Positions 16,774-26,069 are shown, counted from the stretch's first letter. The stretch: DNA of 64,000 nt from Ruminococcus turbiniformis (GCF_020687545.1 NZ_JAJEQX010000012.1:1-64000), one strand, 5' to 3'. The notes: generated from the sequence alone by a model not told the origin. Made by a program: numbers and translations.

Positions 16774-17811
16774 TTATTTATCCAGGCCGAACAGTTCCGC
16801 AAGCCTGTCTTCCTTAAGCTCCGCTCCGATCACGCAGATGCGGCCCGTGTACTCCGGCTCACCTGTGCGCACTTCATGCTCCTCCGGAACCATGTCAAAG
16901 TAGATCCACTCGCCGTCAGCGCCCGCAACCATGCCTTTCGCGCGGAGCACGTTTCCGTATGATTCATCTGCCTCCAGTTTGGCAAGGATGTCATTGATCT
17001 GCTCTTTTGTATACGTGTGAATCGTCTCGCGTCCCCAGCTTGTGAAGACATCGTCCGCGTGGTGGTGGCCCTCATGATCATGATGATGGTGATGATCGTG
17101 ACCGTGGCAGCACTCATGCTCATCATCGTGGTGATGGTGGTCGTGATCATGCTCATGATCGTGGTGATGATGATCTTCATGCGCGATCTCATCAAGCAGC
17201 TCTTCTTCCAGCGACTTGGAGGACTCCATCGTCTCCAGTATCTTTTCGCCGGAAAGCTTTGCGATCGGCGTCGTGATAAAAGGAGCCTTCGCGTTCAGCT
17301 CTCTTAAAAGCGCCACGCTCTCCTCCACCTTCTCCGGTTTCGCCTTGTCCGTCCGGCTTAAGATAACGGCACCCGCGTACTCAATCTGATTACTGAAAAA
17401 CTCGCCGAAATTCTTCCTGTAGATTCTGCACTTTGTCACATCCACAACGGTTGTGAAACTGTTGAGCGCTGCATCGATCTCGTCCTGCACATCCTGCACC
17501 GCGCGGATCACATCCGAAAGTTTTCCGACACCTGAAGGCTCGATCAGGATTCTGTCCGGATGATAGGTATCCACCACTTCTCTTAACGATTTTCCAAAAT
17601 CGCCCACAAGGGAACAGCAGATACACCCGGAGTTCATCTCTCTGATCTCAATACCGGAATCCTTAAGGAAACCGCCGTCAATACCGATCTCCCCGAACTC
17701 GTTTTCAATCAGAACAACCTGCTCTCCCTGAAACGCCTCAGAGAGCAGCTTCTTGATCAGTGTCGTCTTCCCGGCTCCGAGAAAGCCGGAAATAATATCT
17801 ATCTTTGTCAT
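16774..17811 (-). CDS. CobW-family G3E GTPase metallochaperone with His-rich segment
   Basis: 345 residues: P-loop GFLGAGKT (9-16), the metal-binding GCICC (C63, C65, C66) and a C-terminal CobW_C-like region. Residues 211-251 contain 24 histidines plus CC, a metal-storage or delivery segment seen in zinc- or nickel-linked members. Likely an ATP/GTP-dependent insertase or chaperone for a divalent metal. No Zur-type operator is evident upstream. It is co-directional with the DUF1980 fusion (27-base gap). Confidence 0.9.
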   Translation of the reverse strand: MTKIDIISGFLGAGKTTLIKKLLSEAFQGEQVVLIENEFGEIGIDGGFLKDSGIEIREMNSGCICCSLVGDFGKSLREVVDTYHPDRILIEPSGVGKLSDVIRAVQDVQDEIDAALNSFTTVVDVTKCRIYRKNFGEFFSNQIEYAGAVILSRTDKAKPEKVEESVALLRELNAKAPFITTPIAKLSGEKILETMESSKSLEEELLDEIAHEDHHHHDHEHDHDHHHHDDEHECCHGHDHHHHHDHEGHHHADDVFTSWGRETIHTYTKEQINDILAKLEADESYGNVLRAKGMVAGADGEWIYFDMVPEEHEVRTGEPEYTGRICVIGAELKEDRLAELFGLDK

Positions 17812-17876
17812 TTTACATCATCCTCCTCTGATATAATCTGACAGAAACCTCATGCAGTTTCTGTTCTTCTGCCCCG

Positions 17877-18632
17877 CTACGCCTTTAGATCAAGCTCCAC
17901 CGGGCAGTGATCCGATCCCATGACATCCGTCAGGATCCTGGCATCCTCAAGCCTGTCCTTGAGACTTTCCGACACGCAGAAATAGTCAATACGCCACCCT
18001 GCGTTCTTCGCCCTGGCGCTGAACCGGTAGGACCACCACGAATAGATTCCCTCCTGATCCGGATAAAAATACCGGAACGTGTCGATGAAGCCCGCATCCA
18101 GAAGCTCTGTAAATTTCTGGCGCTCTTCATCCGTAAATCCGGCGTTTCTCCGGTTCGTCTTCGGGTTTTTCAGGTCAATCTCCCTGTGAGCCACGTTCAT
18201 ATCTCCCGTGACAATCACAGGTTTTGTCTTCTCCAGGCCTTTTAAATACGCCCGGAAATCATCTTCCCATCTCATCCGGTAGTCAAGTCTTGCCAGTTCA
18301 TTCTGGGAATTCGGCGTGTACACTGTGACAAAATAAAAGTCGTCAAACTCGCACGTAATTACACGTCCCTCCTGGTCATGCTCCTCGATTCCGATTCCGT
18401 ACGAAACCGAGAGCGGTTCTTTCTTTGTAAATACCGCGGTTCCCGAGTATCCTTTTTTCACCGCATAATTCCAGTACTGGAAATATCCGGGCAAATTGAG
18501 GGAAAGCTGCCCCTCCTGCATTTTTGTCTCCTGGATACAGAAAATATCGGCGTCTGCCTGTTGAAAGAAATCAACGAATCCTTTCTGCACACATGCCCGG
18601 ATTCCGTTTACATTCCATGATATCAGCTTCAT
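17877..18632 (-). CDS. xth: exodeoxyribonuclease III (AP endonuclease)
   Basis: DNA-repair endonuclease/exonuclease of 251 residues, normal for the ExoA/Xth family. Motifs: [11 protein letters not shown] at the start, IQETKMQ (metal-binding Glu), [20 protein letters not shown] and the terminal GSDHCPVEL catalytic His/Asp. Start has AAGGAGG upstream. Confidence 0.95.
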   Translation of the reverse strand: MKLISWNVNGIRACVQKGFVDFFQQADADIFCIQETKMQEGQLSLNLPGYFQYWNYAVKKGYSGTAVFTKKEPLSVSYGIGIEEHDQEGRVITCEFDDFYFVTVYTPNSQNELARLDYRMRWEDDFRAYLKGLEKTKPVIVTGDMNVAHREIDLKNPKTNRRNAGFTDEERQKFTELLDAGFIDTFRYFYPDQEGIYSWWSYRFSARAKNAGWRIDYFCVSESLKDRLEDARILTDVMGSDHCPVELDLKA

Positions 18633-18729
18633 GCATACCTCCTTTTTGCGCCGTTCTGCGGCGTATGCAGTTTCCGCGTTCTGCCTTGCAAAAGAAGAGA
18701 CAGATAAATTATCTACCTGTCACTCTTCC

Positions 18730-19467
18730 TCACTCATAACGCACTTCTCTCAGAAACAGCCCTCCCGCCGGAGCGAGAAAACCGGCCTGTCTCCGGTCCT
18801 TTGCCGCAAGGGCGTCCGCCGCGCTCTCCGGGGTGCGTTCATACCTCCCCGCCTCGAGCAGAGTACCGGTCAGTATCCGCACCATATGGTACAGAAAGCC
18901 TGTCCCCTCGTACCGAAGCGTCACCCTGCTGCCCTGTCCGCTGACTATTATATCATAAATCGTCCGCTTTGTGGACTTTTCATCCTTTTTATCTGTATAT
19001 GCCGCAAACTCATGCGTTCCCTTAAGATACGACGCTGCTTTTCTCATCGCATCCAGGTCAAGTTCTCCCGGAAGGTGACAGCAGTACCGCCTCCGGAACA
19101 CATCCGGCCGCTCCCCCGTATCAATATGGTATTCATATACTTTTCCGACAGCGCTTTTCCGCGCGTGAAATCCGTTTTTAACCAGCTCTTCTCTTAAAAT
19201 CCGGATATCTCCGGGCAGGAGTCCGTTTATTTTCTCTGTGAAAAATCCGTCCTCCTGAAGTCCCGAAAGCACAATGCTCGCCACCTGTCCTGATGCGTGT
19301 ACTCCCGCGTCCGTTCTGCCGGAACCATTTACCTCCACAGCATACCCGAGGCACCCGGACACAGTCTTCTCCAGTATTCCCTGTATCGTCTGCTCCGTAT
19401 TCCTCTGCCGCTGCCAGCCCTGATAGCGGGTGCCGTCGTATGCAACCGTAATCCTGTACGTCCGCAT
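18730..19467 (-). CDS. truA: tRNA pseudouridine(38-40) synthase TruA
   Basis: Modifies U38-40 in the tRNA anticodon arm. The catalytic Asp lies in GSGRTDAGVHA, and N-terminal AYDGTRYQGWQRQ is typical. 245 residues is the normal size. It starts four bases after the nrdR stop without a clear Shine-Dalgarno, so translation is probably coupled. Confidence 0.95.
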   Translation of the reverse strand: MRTYRITVAYDGTRYQGWQRQRNTEQTIQGILEKTVSGCLGYAVEVNGSGRTDAGVHASGQVASIVLSGLQEDGFFTEKINGLLPGDIRILREELVKNGFHARKSAVGKVYEYHIDTGERPDVFRRRYCCHLPGELDLDAMRKAASYLKGTHEFAAYTDKKDEKSTKRTIYDIIVSGQGSRVTLRYEGTGFLYHMVRILTGTLLEAGRYERTPESAADALAAKDRRQAGFLAPAGGLFLREVRYE

Positions 19468-19471
19468 ATTA

Positions 19472-19921
19472 TTATTGAAGGAATTTCTTCAGCTCGTCCA
19501 TAAATGTGTTCGCATCCTTAAACTCTCTGTACACAGAAGCGAACCTCACGTATGCCACCGGGTCAAGCTCTTTTAACTTGTCCATAACAATCTCCCCGAT
19601 CTCGCTGCTCGGAATCTCCTTCTCCTCCCTGTTGAATATCTCCAGCTCTATCGCATCGATCGTCCTCTGGATCTCCTCCGCGGGAACAGGTCTTTTGTAG
19701 CACGCGCTCAGCACGCCCTTCTCGATCTTTGAGCGCTTGTACTGCTCCCGGTTGTTGTCCTTCTTTATAACAATCACCGGGATCGTCTCCACCTTCTCAT
19801 ATGTAGTGAACCTTCTCCCGCACTCGTCACAGGAACGCCGCCTGCGAATGGAACTGTTATCCTCCGCCGGCCGGGAATCGATGACTCTTGTATCCGGGTT
19901 TCCGCAATATGGACATTTCAT
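19472..19921 (-). CDS. nrdR: transcriptional repressor NrdR
   Basis: 150-residue regulator of ribonucleotide reductase genes. It has a zinc ribbon with C3/C6 (MKCPYCG) and the CDEC pair near residue 32, followed by an ATP-cone domain from about residue 49 (VIVIKKDNNREQYKRSKIEKG). The start at 19921 is the family's conserved MKCPYC; upstream codons are excluded. No ribonucleotide reductase gene is in the window. Confidence 0.96.
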   Translation of the reverse strand: MKCPYCGNPDTRVIDSRPAEDNSSIRRRRSCDECGRRFTTYEKVETIPVIVIKKDNNREQYKRSKIEKGVLSACYKRPVPAEEIQRTIDAIELEIFNREEKEIPSSEIGEIVMDKLKELDPVAYVRFASVYREFKDANTFMDELKKFLQ

Positions 19922-19989
19922 AATGATTTTCCGCCTTTCTCCGCAATCTGAGTCGGTTCTGTATGATCTTTGTACATTATACACAATCG

Positions 19990-20244
19990 CTAATACTTTT
20001 GCAAAAACTTTTCTTCCTGAATCTCAACAATTACAAGGTCCGGCCCGATTTTCCGTATGCACGCGAACGGAATGACATACTCGCAGTCTGTCCCGAGGAA
20101 TCCGCATATCTTTCCGGGTCCCGGAATAATGACGGCCTCCACTTCCCCGCTGCACACGTTGATCTCCACATCAACGATACACCCGAGACGTCTTCCGCTG
20201 CATATATTGATCACTTCCCTGCTTTTCAGTTCACAGACTCTCAC
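19990..20244 (-). CDS. YlmC/YmxH family sporulation-associated PRC-barrel protein
   Basis: 84-residue PRC-barrel-like protein (VCELKSREVINICSGRRLG, VEAVIIPGPGK) of the YlmC/YmxH family found in spore formers; the molecular function is unknown. I chose the GTG at 20244 because GGGGAG lies about seven bases upstream and the length then matches the family. An ATG at 20271 is possible. It is 68 bases upstream of nrdR on the same strand. Confidence 0.8.
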   Translation of the reverse strand: MRVCELKSREVINICSGRRLGCIVDVEINVCSGEVEAVIIPGPGKICGFLGTDCEYVIPFACIRKIGPDLVIVEIQEEKFLQKY

Positions 20245-20389
20245 TCCGCCTCTCCCCTTTCTTCTCAGCATATGCGCGCTTCTCGGCACGGGATCATCCT
20301 TTTTATATTGTATGCTTTGCCCTTCCATTTTGCGCGCCCATGCATTACAATAAGAATACATATTTTTAAATTCAGGAGATTGACCGACT

Positions 20390-20770
20390 ATGAAAGAAAC
20401 AATACTGCTCTTCCATGCACCCGAAAAAGAACAGCTCTTAAAAATCGAGATGGCGCTCTTCCCGCTTCACGTCAGATTAAAGCGGATCAGCCCTGAGGAT
20501 TACAGCCATCCGCTCGGATATCTCGCCGGTGTTCCGGATGTGGAGCCCGCCAAAGAGAAATACAGCGGCCCCGAACTGCCTGACACGATGTTTGTCTTCT
20601 GTTTCTTAAGTGAGAACAGACTGAACCAGGCTCTTGCGGCACTCCGGAAGTCCGGTGCGGGTCCATTCCCATATAAAGCAGTTCTGACACCGACCAACAG
20701 CACATGGACCGCTCCCGACTGTTTTCAGGAACTGCGCCGGGAGCACGAAGCGCTTCATCCGGGAACTTAA
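20390..20770 (+). CDS. DUF3783 family protein
   Basis: 126-residue soluble protein matching DUF3783 by pattern (hydrophobic N-terminal strand ILLFHAPE, a conserved central LPDTMFVFCFLSENRL, and KAVLTPTNSTWT). Function unknown. A CAGGAG ribosome binding site precedes it. It is divergent from ylmC and followed by a membrane protein gene on the same strand. Confidence 0.75.
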   Translation: MKETILLFHAPEKEQLLKIEMALFPLHVRLKRISPEDYSHPLGYLAGVPDVEPAKEKYSGPELPDTMFVFCFLSENRLNQALAALRKSGAGPFPYKAVLTPTNSTWTAPDCFQELRREHEALHPGT

Positions 20771-20873
20771 GATGACTTATCCGGTAAACTGAGGCGGTTC
20801 ACCGGAAGCTTGCAAATCCACCTTCGATAAACTATAATAAATCACATCATACTGATTCAGCAGGAGAAACGAT

Positions 20874-22457
20874 ATGTGGAAGAGAAAAGCACTGAAAAAG
20901 AACACCCGCGGGCTTTTAAAGCGCAGTTACTGGCGTATGATCGCCGTCTGCTTTCTGACCGCCATGCTGACCACAGCCTATGCTGTCTCCACTACGTTTT
21001 TAAACCTGCAGTTTTCTGCACATCCGCATTATACGGATGCGGCATTTTCTACCGGAATTCCGAATTCCGAGGTCATCGAAGAGACAATCCGGCATTTTCT
21101 GGAGCATACGCCCATGATCCGCCTGCTCCAGAGCGGTGCCTTTGATATCACCTCCCTGCTTGTGGACCTGTATTCAACAAATTTCTCTGTCTTTTTTTCC
21201 TCGCTGAGAGCCGCGAACGCATTTCTGACAGAAAGTTTTTCACTCACTGTTTTCTTCCCTCTGGCCGGGCTGATTCTTGCAGTCCTGTATCAGATATTCG
21301 TGAGCAATCTTCTGATCATAGGAGAAAAGAGGTATTTTCTTGAAAACCGCAACTACAGGCAGACAACCATATCGAAAGTCTTCTTTCTCTATCGTCTCCG
21401 CTGTATTATCAATCCTGCATGGATCATGTTCTGCCGCTCTGTTTTTCAGATGCTGTGGAACCTGACGATTGTCGGCGGTATCATCAAGCACTATGAATAT
21501 ATTCTGATTCCTTTTATCCTGGCGGAAAACCCGAAAATCGACCGGAAAGACGCTTTCTTTCTGTCCCGCCAGCTCATGCAGCACAACAAATGGAGATATT
21601 TCCTCCTCGACCTTTCCTTTATCGGATGGAGGGCTCTCTCCCTGCTTACGCTCGGCCTGCTTGATTTTCTTTATGTGAATCCGTATATCAGCGGCGTTAC
21701 AGCGGAGCTCTACGCTATTCTGCGCAGAAATTACGTTCTTTCCCGCTCATCCCGCTACGAGCATTTAAGCGACTCCTTCCTGGAGCACGTACCATCAGAG
21801 GACGAACTGCTGATCAGCAAGGCGCTCTATGACGATTCACAGGGACCGTATACAAAAATCTCGTATTTTGCGCCGGAACAGTATCCGGTATTTCTCTTCT
21901 CGGTACAGCCGCCGGAGAAAGCTGTGCGCCCTCCGCTGAAAGCCGACAGAAAATATGCTCCCGGCGCCTGTATATTCCTCTTTTTTGCGTTCTCTTTTCT
22001 CGGCTGGATTCTCGAGACATCCATCCATTTGATGAGAGACGGGTCACTGCTTAAAAATACCGTGCTCTTCGGCCCATGGCTTCCGATATACGGATTATAC
22101 GGCACACTGGCTCTGCTCCTGCTGCGGAGGTTTCTGAAAAAACCGGTACAGGTCTTCGTTCTGTGTACGGCGCTGTATTCCGTACTGGAGTATGTCTTTA
22201 ATTCGGTTTACGAACTTATTACTCACTCTGCGCTTCGCGATTACAGTGAGTATTTTCTGAATTTCAACGGCCGGATCTATCCCGGCGGCTCTGTAGCCTT
22301 CGGGCTGCTCGGATGTGCGTTCCTTTATTATCTCGCGCCGCGCTGGTCAGAAATATTTATGAAGCGGCAGAAAGCAGTGCGGATTCTGATCAACAGCAGC
22401 CTGTGCATCCTGTTTGCAGCTGATATCGCTGTTTCTGTTTTACCGCTGTTTCAGTAA
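20874..22457 (+). CDS. integral membrane protein, DUF975 fused to CmpB-type domain
   Basis: 527 residues in two membrane parts. The N-terminal about 290 residues match DUF975 (start MWKRKALKKNTRG; ENPKIDRKDAFFLSRQLM; LSFIGWRALS). The last about 160 residues match the ABC_trans_CmpB family (FSFLGWILETSIHL, FGPWLPIYGLYG, NGRIYPGGSVAFGLLG). Both families are widespread in Lachnospiraceae with unknown roles and usually occur as separate proteins. Confidence 0.75.
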   Translation: MWKRKALKKNTRGLLKRSYWRMIAVCFLTAMLTTAYAVSTTFLNLQFSAHPHYTDAAFSTGIPNSEVIEETIRHFLEHTPMIRLLQSGAFDITSLLVDLYSTNFSVFFSSLRAANAFLTESFSLTVFFPLAGLILAVLYQIFVSNLLIIGEKRYFLENRNYRQTTISKVFFLYRLRCIINPAWIMFCRSVFQMLWNLTIVGGIIKHYEYILIPFILAENPKIDRKDAFFLSRQLMQHNKWRYFLLDLSFIGWRALSLLTLGLLDFLYVNPYISGVTAELYAILRRNYVLSRSSRYEHLSDSFLEHVPSEDELLISKALYDDSQGPYTKISYFAPEQYPVFLFSVQPPEKAVRPPLKADRKYAPGACIFLFFAFSFLGWILETSIHLMRDGSLLKNTVLFGPWLPIYGLYGTLALLLLRRFLKKPVQVFVLCTALYSVLEYVFNSVYELITHSALRDYSEYFLNFNGRIYPGGSVAFGLLGCAFLYYLAPRWSEIFMKRQKAVRILINSSLCILFAADIAVSVLPLFQ

Positions 22458-22588
22458 CACCGCTGCACACTAAGCATTGTACTCGGCATCAGCCTGTGTT
22501 AAAATTTACTTGACAACTGACCGATAAATCACGAAATCGATCCGGCTTTACGAGCGGAATCGGCTTTCAGTCTTGCGGAGGAATTAAC

Positions 22589-23149
22589 ATGATCGTAGAT
22601 GACGCGATGGAATTTGCGGCAAAGGCACACGAGGGACAGTTCCGGAAAGGAACAAGACGACCCTATATTGTCCATCCAATCGAGGTGGCGGATATCGTGT
22701 CGACGATGACAAAAGATGAAGAAGTAATATGTGCAGCTGTGCTGCATGATACGATTGAAGACTGCAGCGGAATTACCTGGGATGTACTCAAGCTCCGCTT
22801 CGGCGGCAGAGTTGCCGACATGGTTGCGCAGGAGAGCGAGGACAAATCCTTAAGCTGGATGGAACGCAAGAGCTCCACCATTTCAAGATTGAAAACCGCC
22901 CCGCTGGAAGTACAGATGATTGGTCTTGCGGACAAGCTGTCCAATATGCGCGATATCGACCGGGACTATCCGGTGCACGGAGACGCGCTCTGGAGCAGAT
23001 TCCGCATGCAGAGCAAGTCCGCTCTTGCCTGGTACTACAAGGGGATCCGTGACGTGCTCAGAGATCATTTTGAGGGAATCCCCGCATACATGGAATACTG
23101 CCGGCTCATCGAGAAAAACTTCGGCCCGGACACAGAGACACCGGAATAG
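22589..23149 (+). CDS. HD-domain small alarmone hydrolase-like protein
   Basis: 186 residues resembling the RelA/SpoT hydrolase domain (MESH1-like). HEGQFRKGTRRPYIVHPIEVA and VLHDTIED carry the metal-binding His-Asp (H53, D54) and the ED pair (E57, D58). A later LADKLSNMRDI is also typical. It probably removes the 3' pyrophosphate of (p)ppGpp or a related nucleotide. A small alarmone synthetase is also in the window at 43652. GGAGG precedes the ATG. Confidence 0.8.
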   Translation: MIVDDAMEFAAKAHEGQFRKGTRRPYIVHPIEVADIVSTMTKDEEVICAAVLHDTIEDCSGITWDVLKLRFGGRVADMVAQESEDKSLSWMERKSSTISRLKTAPLEVQMIGLADKLSNMRDIDRDYPVHGDALWSRFRMQSKSALAWYYKGIRDVLRDHFEGIPAYMEYCRLIEKNFGPDTETPE

Positions 23150-23166
23150 CCGAACAGCAAAGATAC

Positions 23167-23198
23167 GTCACTGCAGTGACTCTCATCAGTGCAGTGAC
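23167..23198 (+). terminator. terminator after the HD gene
   Basis: GTCACTGCA and TGCAGTGAC pair over a 14-base loop. A GTTTTTC follows seven bases on. Confidence 0.55.
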
Positions 23199-23221
23199 AG
23201 CAGCGTTTTTCATTGATACAT

Positions 23222-23881
23222 TTACGGAAGAAGGAATGCATACATCACGACAAAGTGACACGCGCTTCCTCCCATCACGAAGAGATGAAAGATCTCGTGG
23301 CTTCCGAAATTTTTATGCCGGCTGTTAAAAATCGGCAGCTTCAGCGCATAGATGACGCCGCCCGCCGTGTAGATAATACCGCCTGCAAGGAGCCATCCGA
23401 AAGCCGCGGGGGACATATTATTCAGGATCTGGGTAAACGCAAGTACACAGGTCCATCCCATACCAATATAGAGAACCGATGAAACCCACTTCGGGCAGTA
23501 TACCCAAAACGCTTTGATCAGGATTCCCACGATGGCAAAGGCCCACACGACAGACAACAGGATAATTCCCGTTTTTCCCTTTAACACAATCAGGCACACC
23601 GGAGTATAGCTCCCGGCAATCAGTACGGAGATCATCATGTGGTCAATCTTTTTCAAAATCGTGTTGACTTTTTTTGATATGTCAAATGTGTGATACGTCG
23701 TACTTGCCGCATATAATAAAATCAGGCTTGCCGCATAGATCGTCAATGAAATAATGTAGATTCTGCTCGGTTCATGTGCCGCCTTGATCAGAAGCGGGAC
23801 CGCTGCGAAGATCGCCATCAGCATTCCGATAAAATGTGTAATAGCGCTGCCGGGTTCCTTAATATGTCTCTTTTTATCCAT
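23222..23881 (-). CDS. hemolysin III / TrhA family (PAQR-like) membrane protein
   Basis: 219 residues, seven predicted membrane helices. Motifs: EPGSAITHFIG near the N-terminus, AASTTYHTF, the DHMMISVLIAGSYTPVC segment and the C-terminal GSHEIFHLFVMGGSACHF, whose histidines are the putative metal site. Linked to membrane fluidity homeostasis in E. coli (TrhA); the hemolysin name is historical. The ATG at 23881 has GGAGG nine bases upstream; one two codons earlier is too close. Confidence 0.88.
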   Translation of the reverse strand: MDKKRHIKEPGSAITHFIGMLMAIFAAVPLLIKAAHEPSRIYIISLTIYAASLILLYAASTTYHTFDISKKVNTILKKIDHMMISVLIAGSYTPVCLIVLKGKTGIILLSVVWAFAIVGILIKAFWVYCPKWVSSVLYIGMGWTCVLAFTQILNNMSPAAFGWLLAGGIIYTAGGVIYALKLPIFNSRHKNFGSHEIFHLFVMGGSACHFVVMYAFLLP

Positions 23882-23989
23882 AATCATGCACCTCCCGGAT
23901 ATATGACAAGATGTAGTTTTAAAAACTACATAAAGTATATGCATATATTACACCACAAATACCTGAAAATCAATTATAAATTTGCACAA

Positions 23990-24014
23990 AAAGACCGGGA
24001 TATCCCCGGCCTTT
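23990..24014 (-). terminator. terminator of the carbamate kinase gene
   Basis: A CCGGG/CCCGG stem with flanking AAGA/CCTT pairs is followed by TTTTTG on the minus strand. Confidence 0.7.
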
Positions 24015-24072
24015 TCCGATCATTATTCTATATTCGATTTAAACATGATTCCGGAAGACCTTCTGCCTGTCA

Positions 24073-25005
24073 TCACTGGTGGATTACAGTACCTGTCTTT
24101 CCTTTCAGAGCATCTTTCACTTTATCAAAAGAAGTAATATATGCGCAGCGCCCTTCTCTCTGTTCAATGAATTCCACGGAAGCGCGGAATTTCGGGAACA
24201 TATTGTAGATTCCGAAATGACCTTCCTCCATGTATTTCTTCGCCTGTTCCACTGTAATCTCCCCGAGCGGCTGCTCGTCCGCCTGTCCCATGTTAATGCA
24301 CACCTGTTCTACATTTGTCAGAATAATCAGCATGTCCGCGTTGATCCCTTCTGCAAGTTTACCGGCAGCAAGATCCTTCTCGATCACCGCACTGGCGCCT
24401 TTTAAATGATTGTCCTGCTCCATAACGGGGATTCCGCCGCCGCCCGCAGCCACAACGATCTGGTCTGCGTCAAGAAGCGCATTCACCGCGTCAAGCTCTA
24501 CGATTTTCACCGGATTCGGAGCAGACACAACACGCCGGAATCCTTTTCCCGCTTCCTCGATCACATAGTTGCCTTTCTTACGCTCTTCGTTCGCCTCCTG
24601 CGCATTCATATAGCGCCCCAGCACTTTGGTCGGAGTATAAAACGCATCATCGTAAGGATCTACGATCACCTGGGTAAGCACCGTACTGACCGTACGGTAA
24701 ATTCCTCTGTTCAGAAGTTCTTCCCTGATCCCGTTCTGAAGATCATATCCGATATATCCCTGGCTCATGGCCGAACACACGGACATCGGACACGCCGTAT
24801 ATTCCGGGTGTGCTTTTGCGAATTCGTTCATCGCCGTGTGGATCATCCCCACCTGCGGCGCATTGCTGTGTGTAATCGCCACCTGATATCCCTCCTCGAT
24901 CAGATCAGCGATACATTTGGCAGTGTGTCTCACGGCAACCTTCTGTTCCGGCAGTGTAGTTCCAAGGGCCCGGTGCCCTAATGCGACAACAACTCTTTTT
25001 TTCAT
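24073..25005 (-). CDS. arcC: carbamate kinase
   Basis: 310 residues. Catalyses carbamoyl phosphate + ADP to ATP + ammonia + CO2 in catabolism. Typical blocks are VVVALGHRALG, THSNAPQVGMI, AAGGGGIPV and KGASAVIEKDLA. The start at 25005 follows GGAG. No carbamoyltransferase or arginine deiminase gene is nearby, so carbamoyl phosphate must come from a pathway encoded elsewhere, such as arginine/citrulline or purine/oxamate breakdown. It lies 90 bases downstream of a GntR regulator on the same strand. Confidence 0.95.
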   Translation of the reverse strand: MKKRVVVALGHRALGTTLPEQKVAVRHTAKCIADLIEEGYQVAITHSNAPQVGMIHTAMNEFAKAHPEYTACPMSVCSAMSQGYIGYDLQNGIREELLNRGIYRTVSTVLTQVIVDPYDDAFYTPTKVLGRYMNAQEANEERKKGNYVIEEAGKGFRRVVSAPNPVKIVELDAVNALLDADQIVVAAGGGGIPVMEQDNHLKGASAVIEKDLAAGKLAEGINADMLIILTNVEQVCINMGQADEQPLGEITVEQAKKYMEEGHFGIYNMFPKFRASVEFIEQREGRCAYITSFDKVKDALKGKTGTVIHQ

Positions 25006-25095
25006 GACAATCTCCATTCCGCCGCCCGATACGGCGGCAAGTTTACTTTCTGTAGAAAAGTTTACTATTATTTCCGGCAAAAATCAACTTTCACC

Positions 25096-25767
25096 CTATG
25101 ATTTCCGATTCAGCTCCCGGATCAGAAGAGCTGTACGATCCCAATGTTCCTTTGCAAGAATGGACGCCGAATAGTCATCTTTCATCTGAAGCGCCTGTAT
25201 CATGCTCTCATGCTCCCGGATCGAGCCATCCAGCGGAGTATCCCTGAAAAAGCTGTACTCCAGACGCTGAATGTGAATCCAGAGCACATCGCAGAAATCC
25301 ATGATATACTCATTCTCCGCAACTTCCAGTATACATCTGTGAAACTCTTTATCCGCCTTTAAGATCGGCATCGGCCGGCTCTGTTCTTTCACAGCCTCTG
25401 AAAACGCTTCGCTTAATGTTCTAAGTCTGCGTATATGAGCCGGCGTAATCTTTTCAATCGCCAGTCTGATCGCGAGCTGCTGCAGCATCGCCATCGGAAG
25501 ATACAGTTCTTCTATATTATCTGTCTCCAGTTCGGTAACGATCGTTGCCTTACCCGGATAAGATTTGATCAGCTTCTGAGACTCGAGCATCTGGAAAGCC
25601 TCCCTTACCGGTGTTCTGCTGATTTTAAAATAATCTGCAATCTCGTTGTCGAGAATCTTTTCTCCTGGCTTAAACTGCCCCTCAATAATCCAGTCTTTCA
25701 CCGTGTCATACACTCTCTGTTTTGCAGACGTCCTCTCCAGTACAAATTCCTGATTTGGCAGCGGCAT
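25096..25767 (-). CDS. GntR-family regulator, FCD (FadR) type
   Basis: 223 residues. The N-terminal winged helix (PGEKILDNEIADYFKISRTPVREAF) is followed by an all-helical FCD ligand domain with typical metal-binding histidines (ADKEFHRCILEVAEN). Such regulators usually sense carboxylates and repress adjacent catabolic genes, here probably arcC and/or the island to the right. It is divergent from the RpiR gene. Confidence 0.9.
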   Translation of the reverse strand: MPLPNQEFVLERTSAKQRVYDTVKDWIIEGQFKPGEKILDNEIADYFKISRTPVREAFQMLESQKLIKSYPGKATIVTELETDNIEELYLPMAMLQQLAIRLAIEKITPAHIRRLRTLSEAFSEAVKEQSRPMPILKADKEFHRCILEVAENEYIMDFCDVLWIHIQRLEYSFFRDTPLDGSIREHESMIQALQMKDDYSASILAKEHWDRTALLIRELNRKS

Positions 25768-25927
25768 TGTACGCCTCCCCCTTTCCGTTAAGCCGACACG
25801 GGAACTCCTCGCAGTTCACGCGTCCGCCGCACTGTATGCCCGTCTGATAAACCGGGCTGTTATATCAAATAATACCAGAATTCAGCCGCATTATCTACAT
25901 TTTTGTGGAATTTACTAGCGCTCTCTT

Positions 25928-26010
25928 AACGCAAGCGCTGTCTCTGAACACAAGCACTGTCCTAACGCTGTCCTAACGCGATTGACACCTCATTTTAACA
26001 ATGCTAGAAT
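25928..26010 (+). promoter_or_regulatory. strong promoter of the RpiR gene preceded by tandem imperfect repeats
   Basis: TTGACA (25982-25987), a 17-base spacer and an extended TGCTAGAAT (-10 hexamer 26005-26010). Immediately upstream, 25928-25980 holds four head-to-tail variants of AACGCAAGCGCTGTC (AACACAAGCACTGTC, then shortened AACGCTGTCCT and AACGCG). They are likely operator sites for RpiR or GntR. The rest of 25768-25927 has no clear feature. Confidence 0.65.
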
Positions 26011-26069
26011 GAAAACAGTTACCCTTTCGTTAGTTTGTATAAAAGGCAGTAGAAAGTAGAGGATAGCAA

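Noticed and set aside
16830-17307. Met/Ile/Thr/Val-rich frames on both strands
   Set aside because: They are shadows of the His-rich CAT/CAC/GAC codon stretch in the G3E GTPase gene.
17842-17863. CAGAAAC/GTTTCTG hairpin after the exoIII gene
   Set aside because: Only seven pairs and no U tract on the relevant strand, so I do not call it a terminator.
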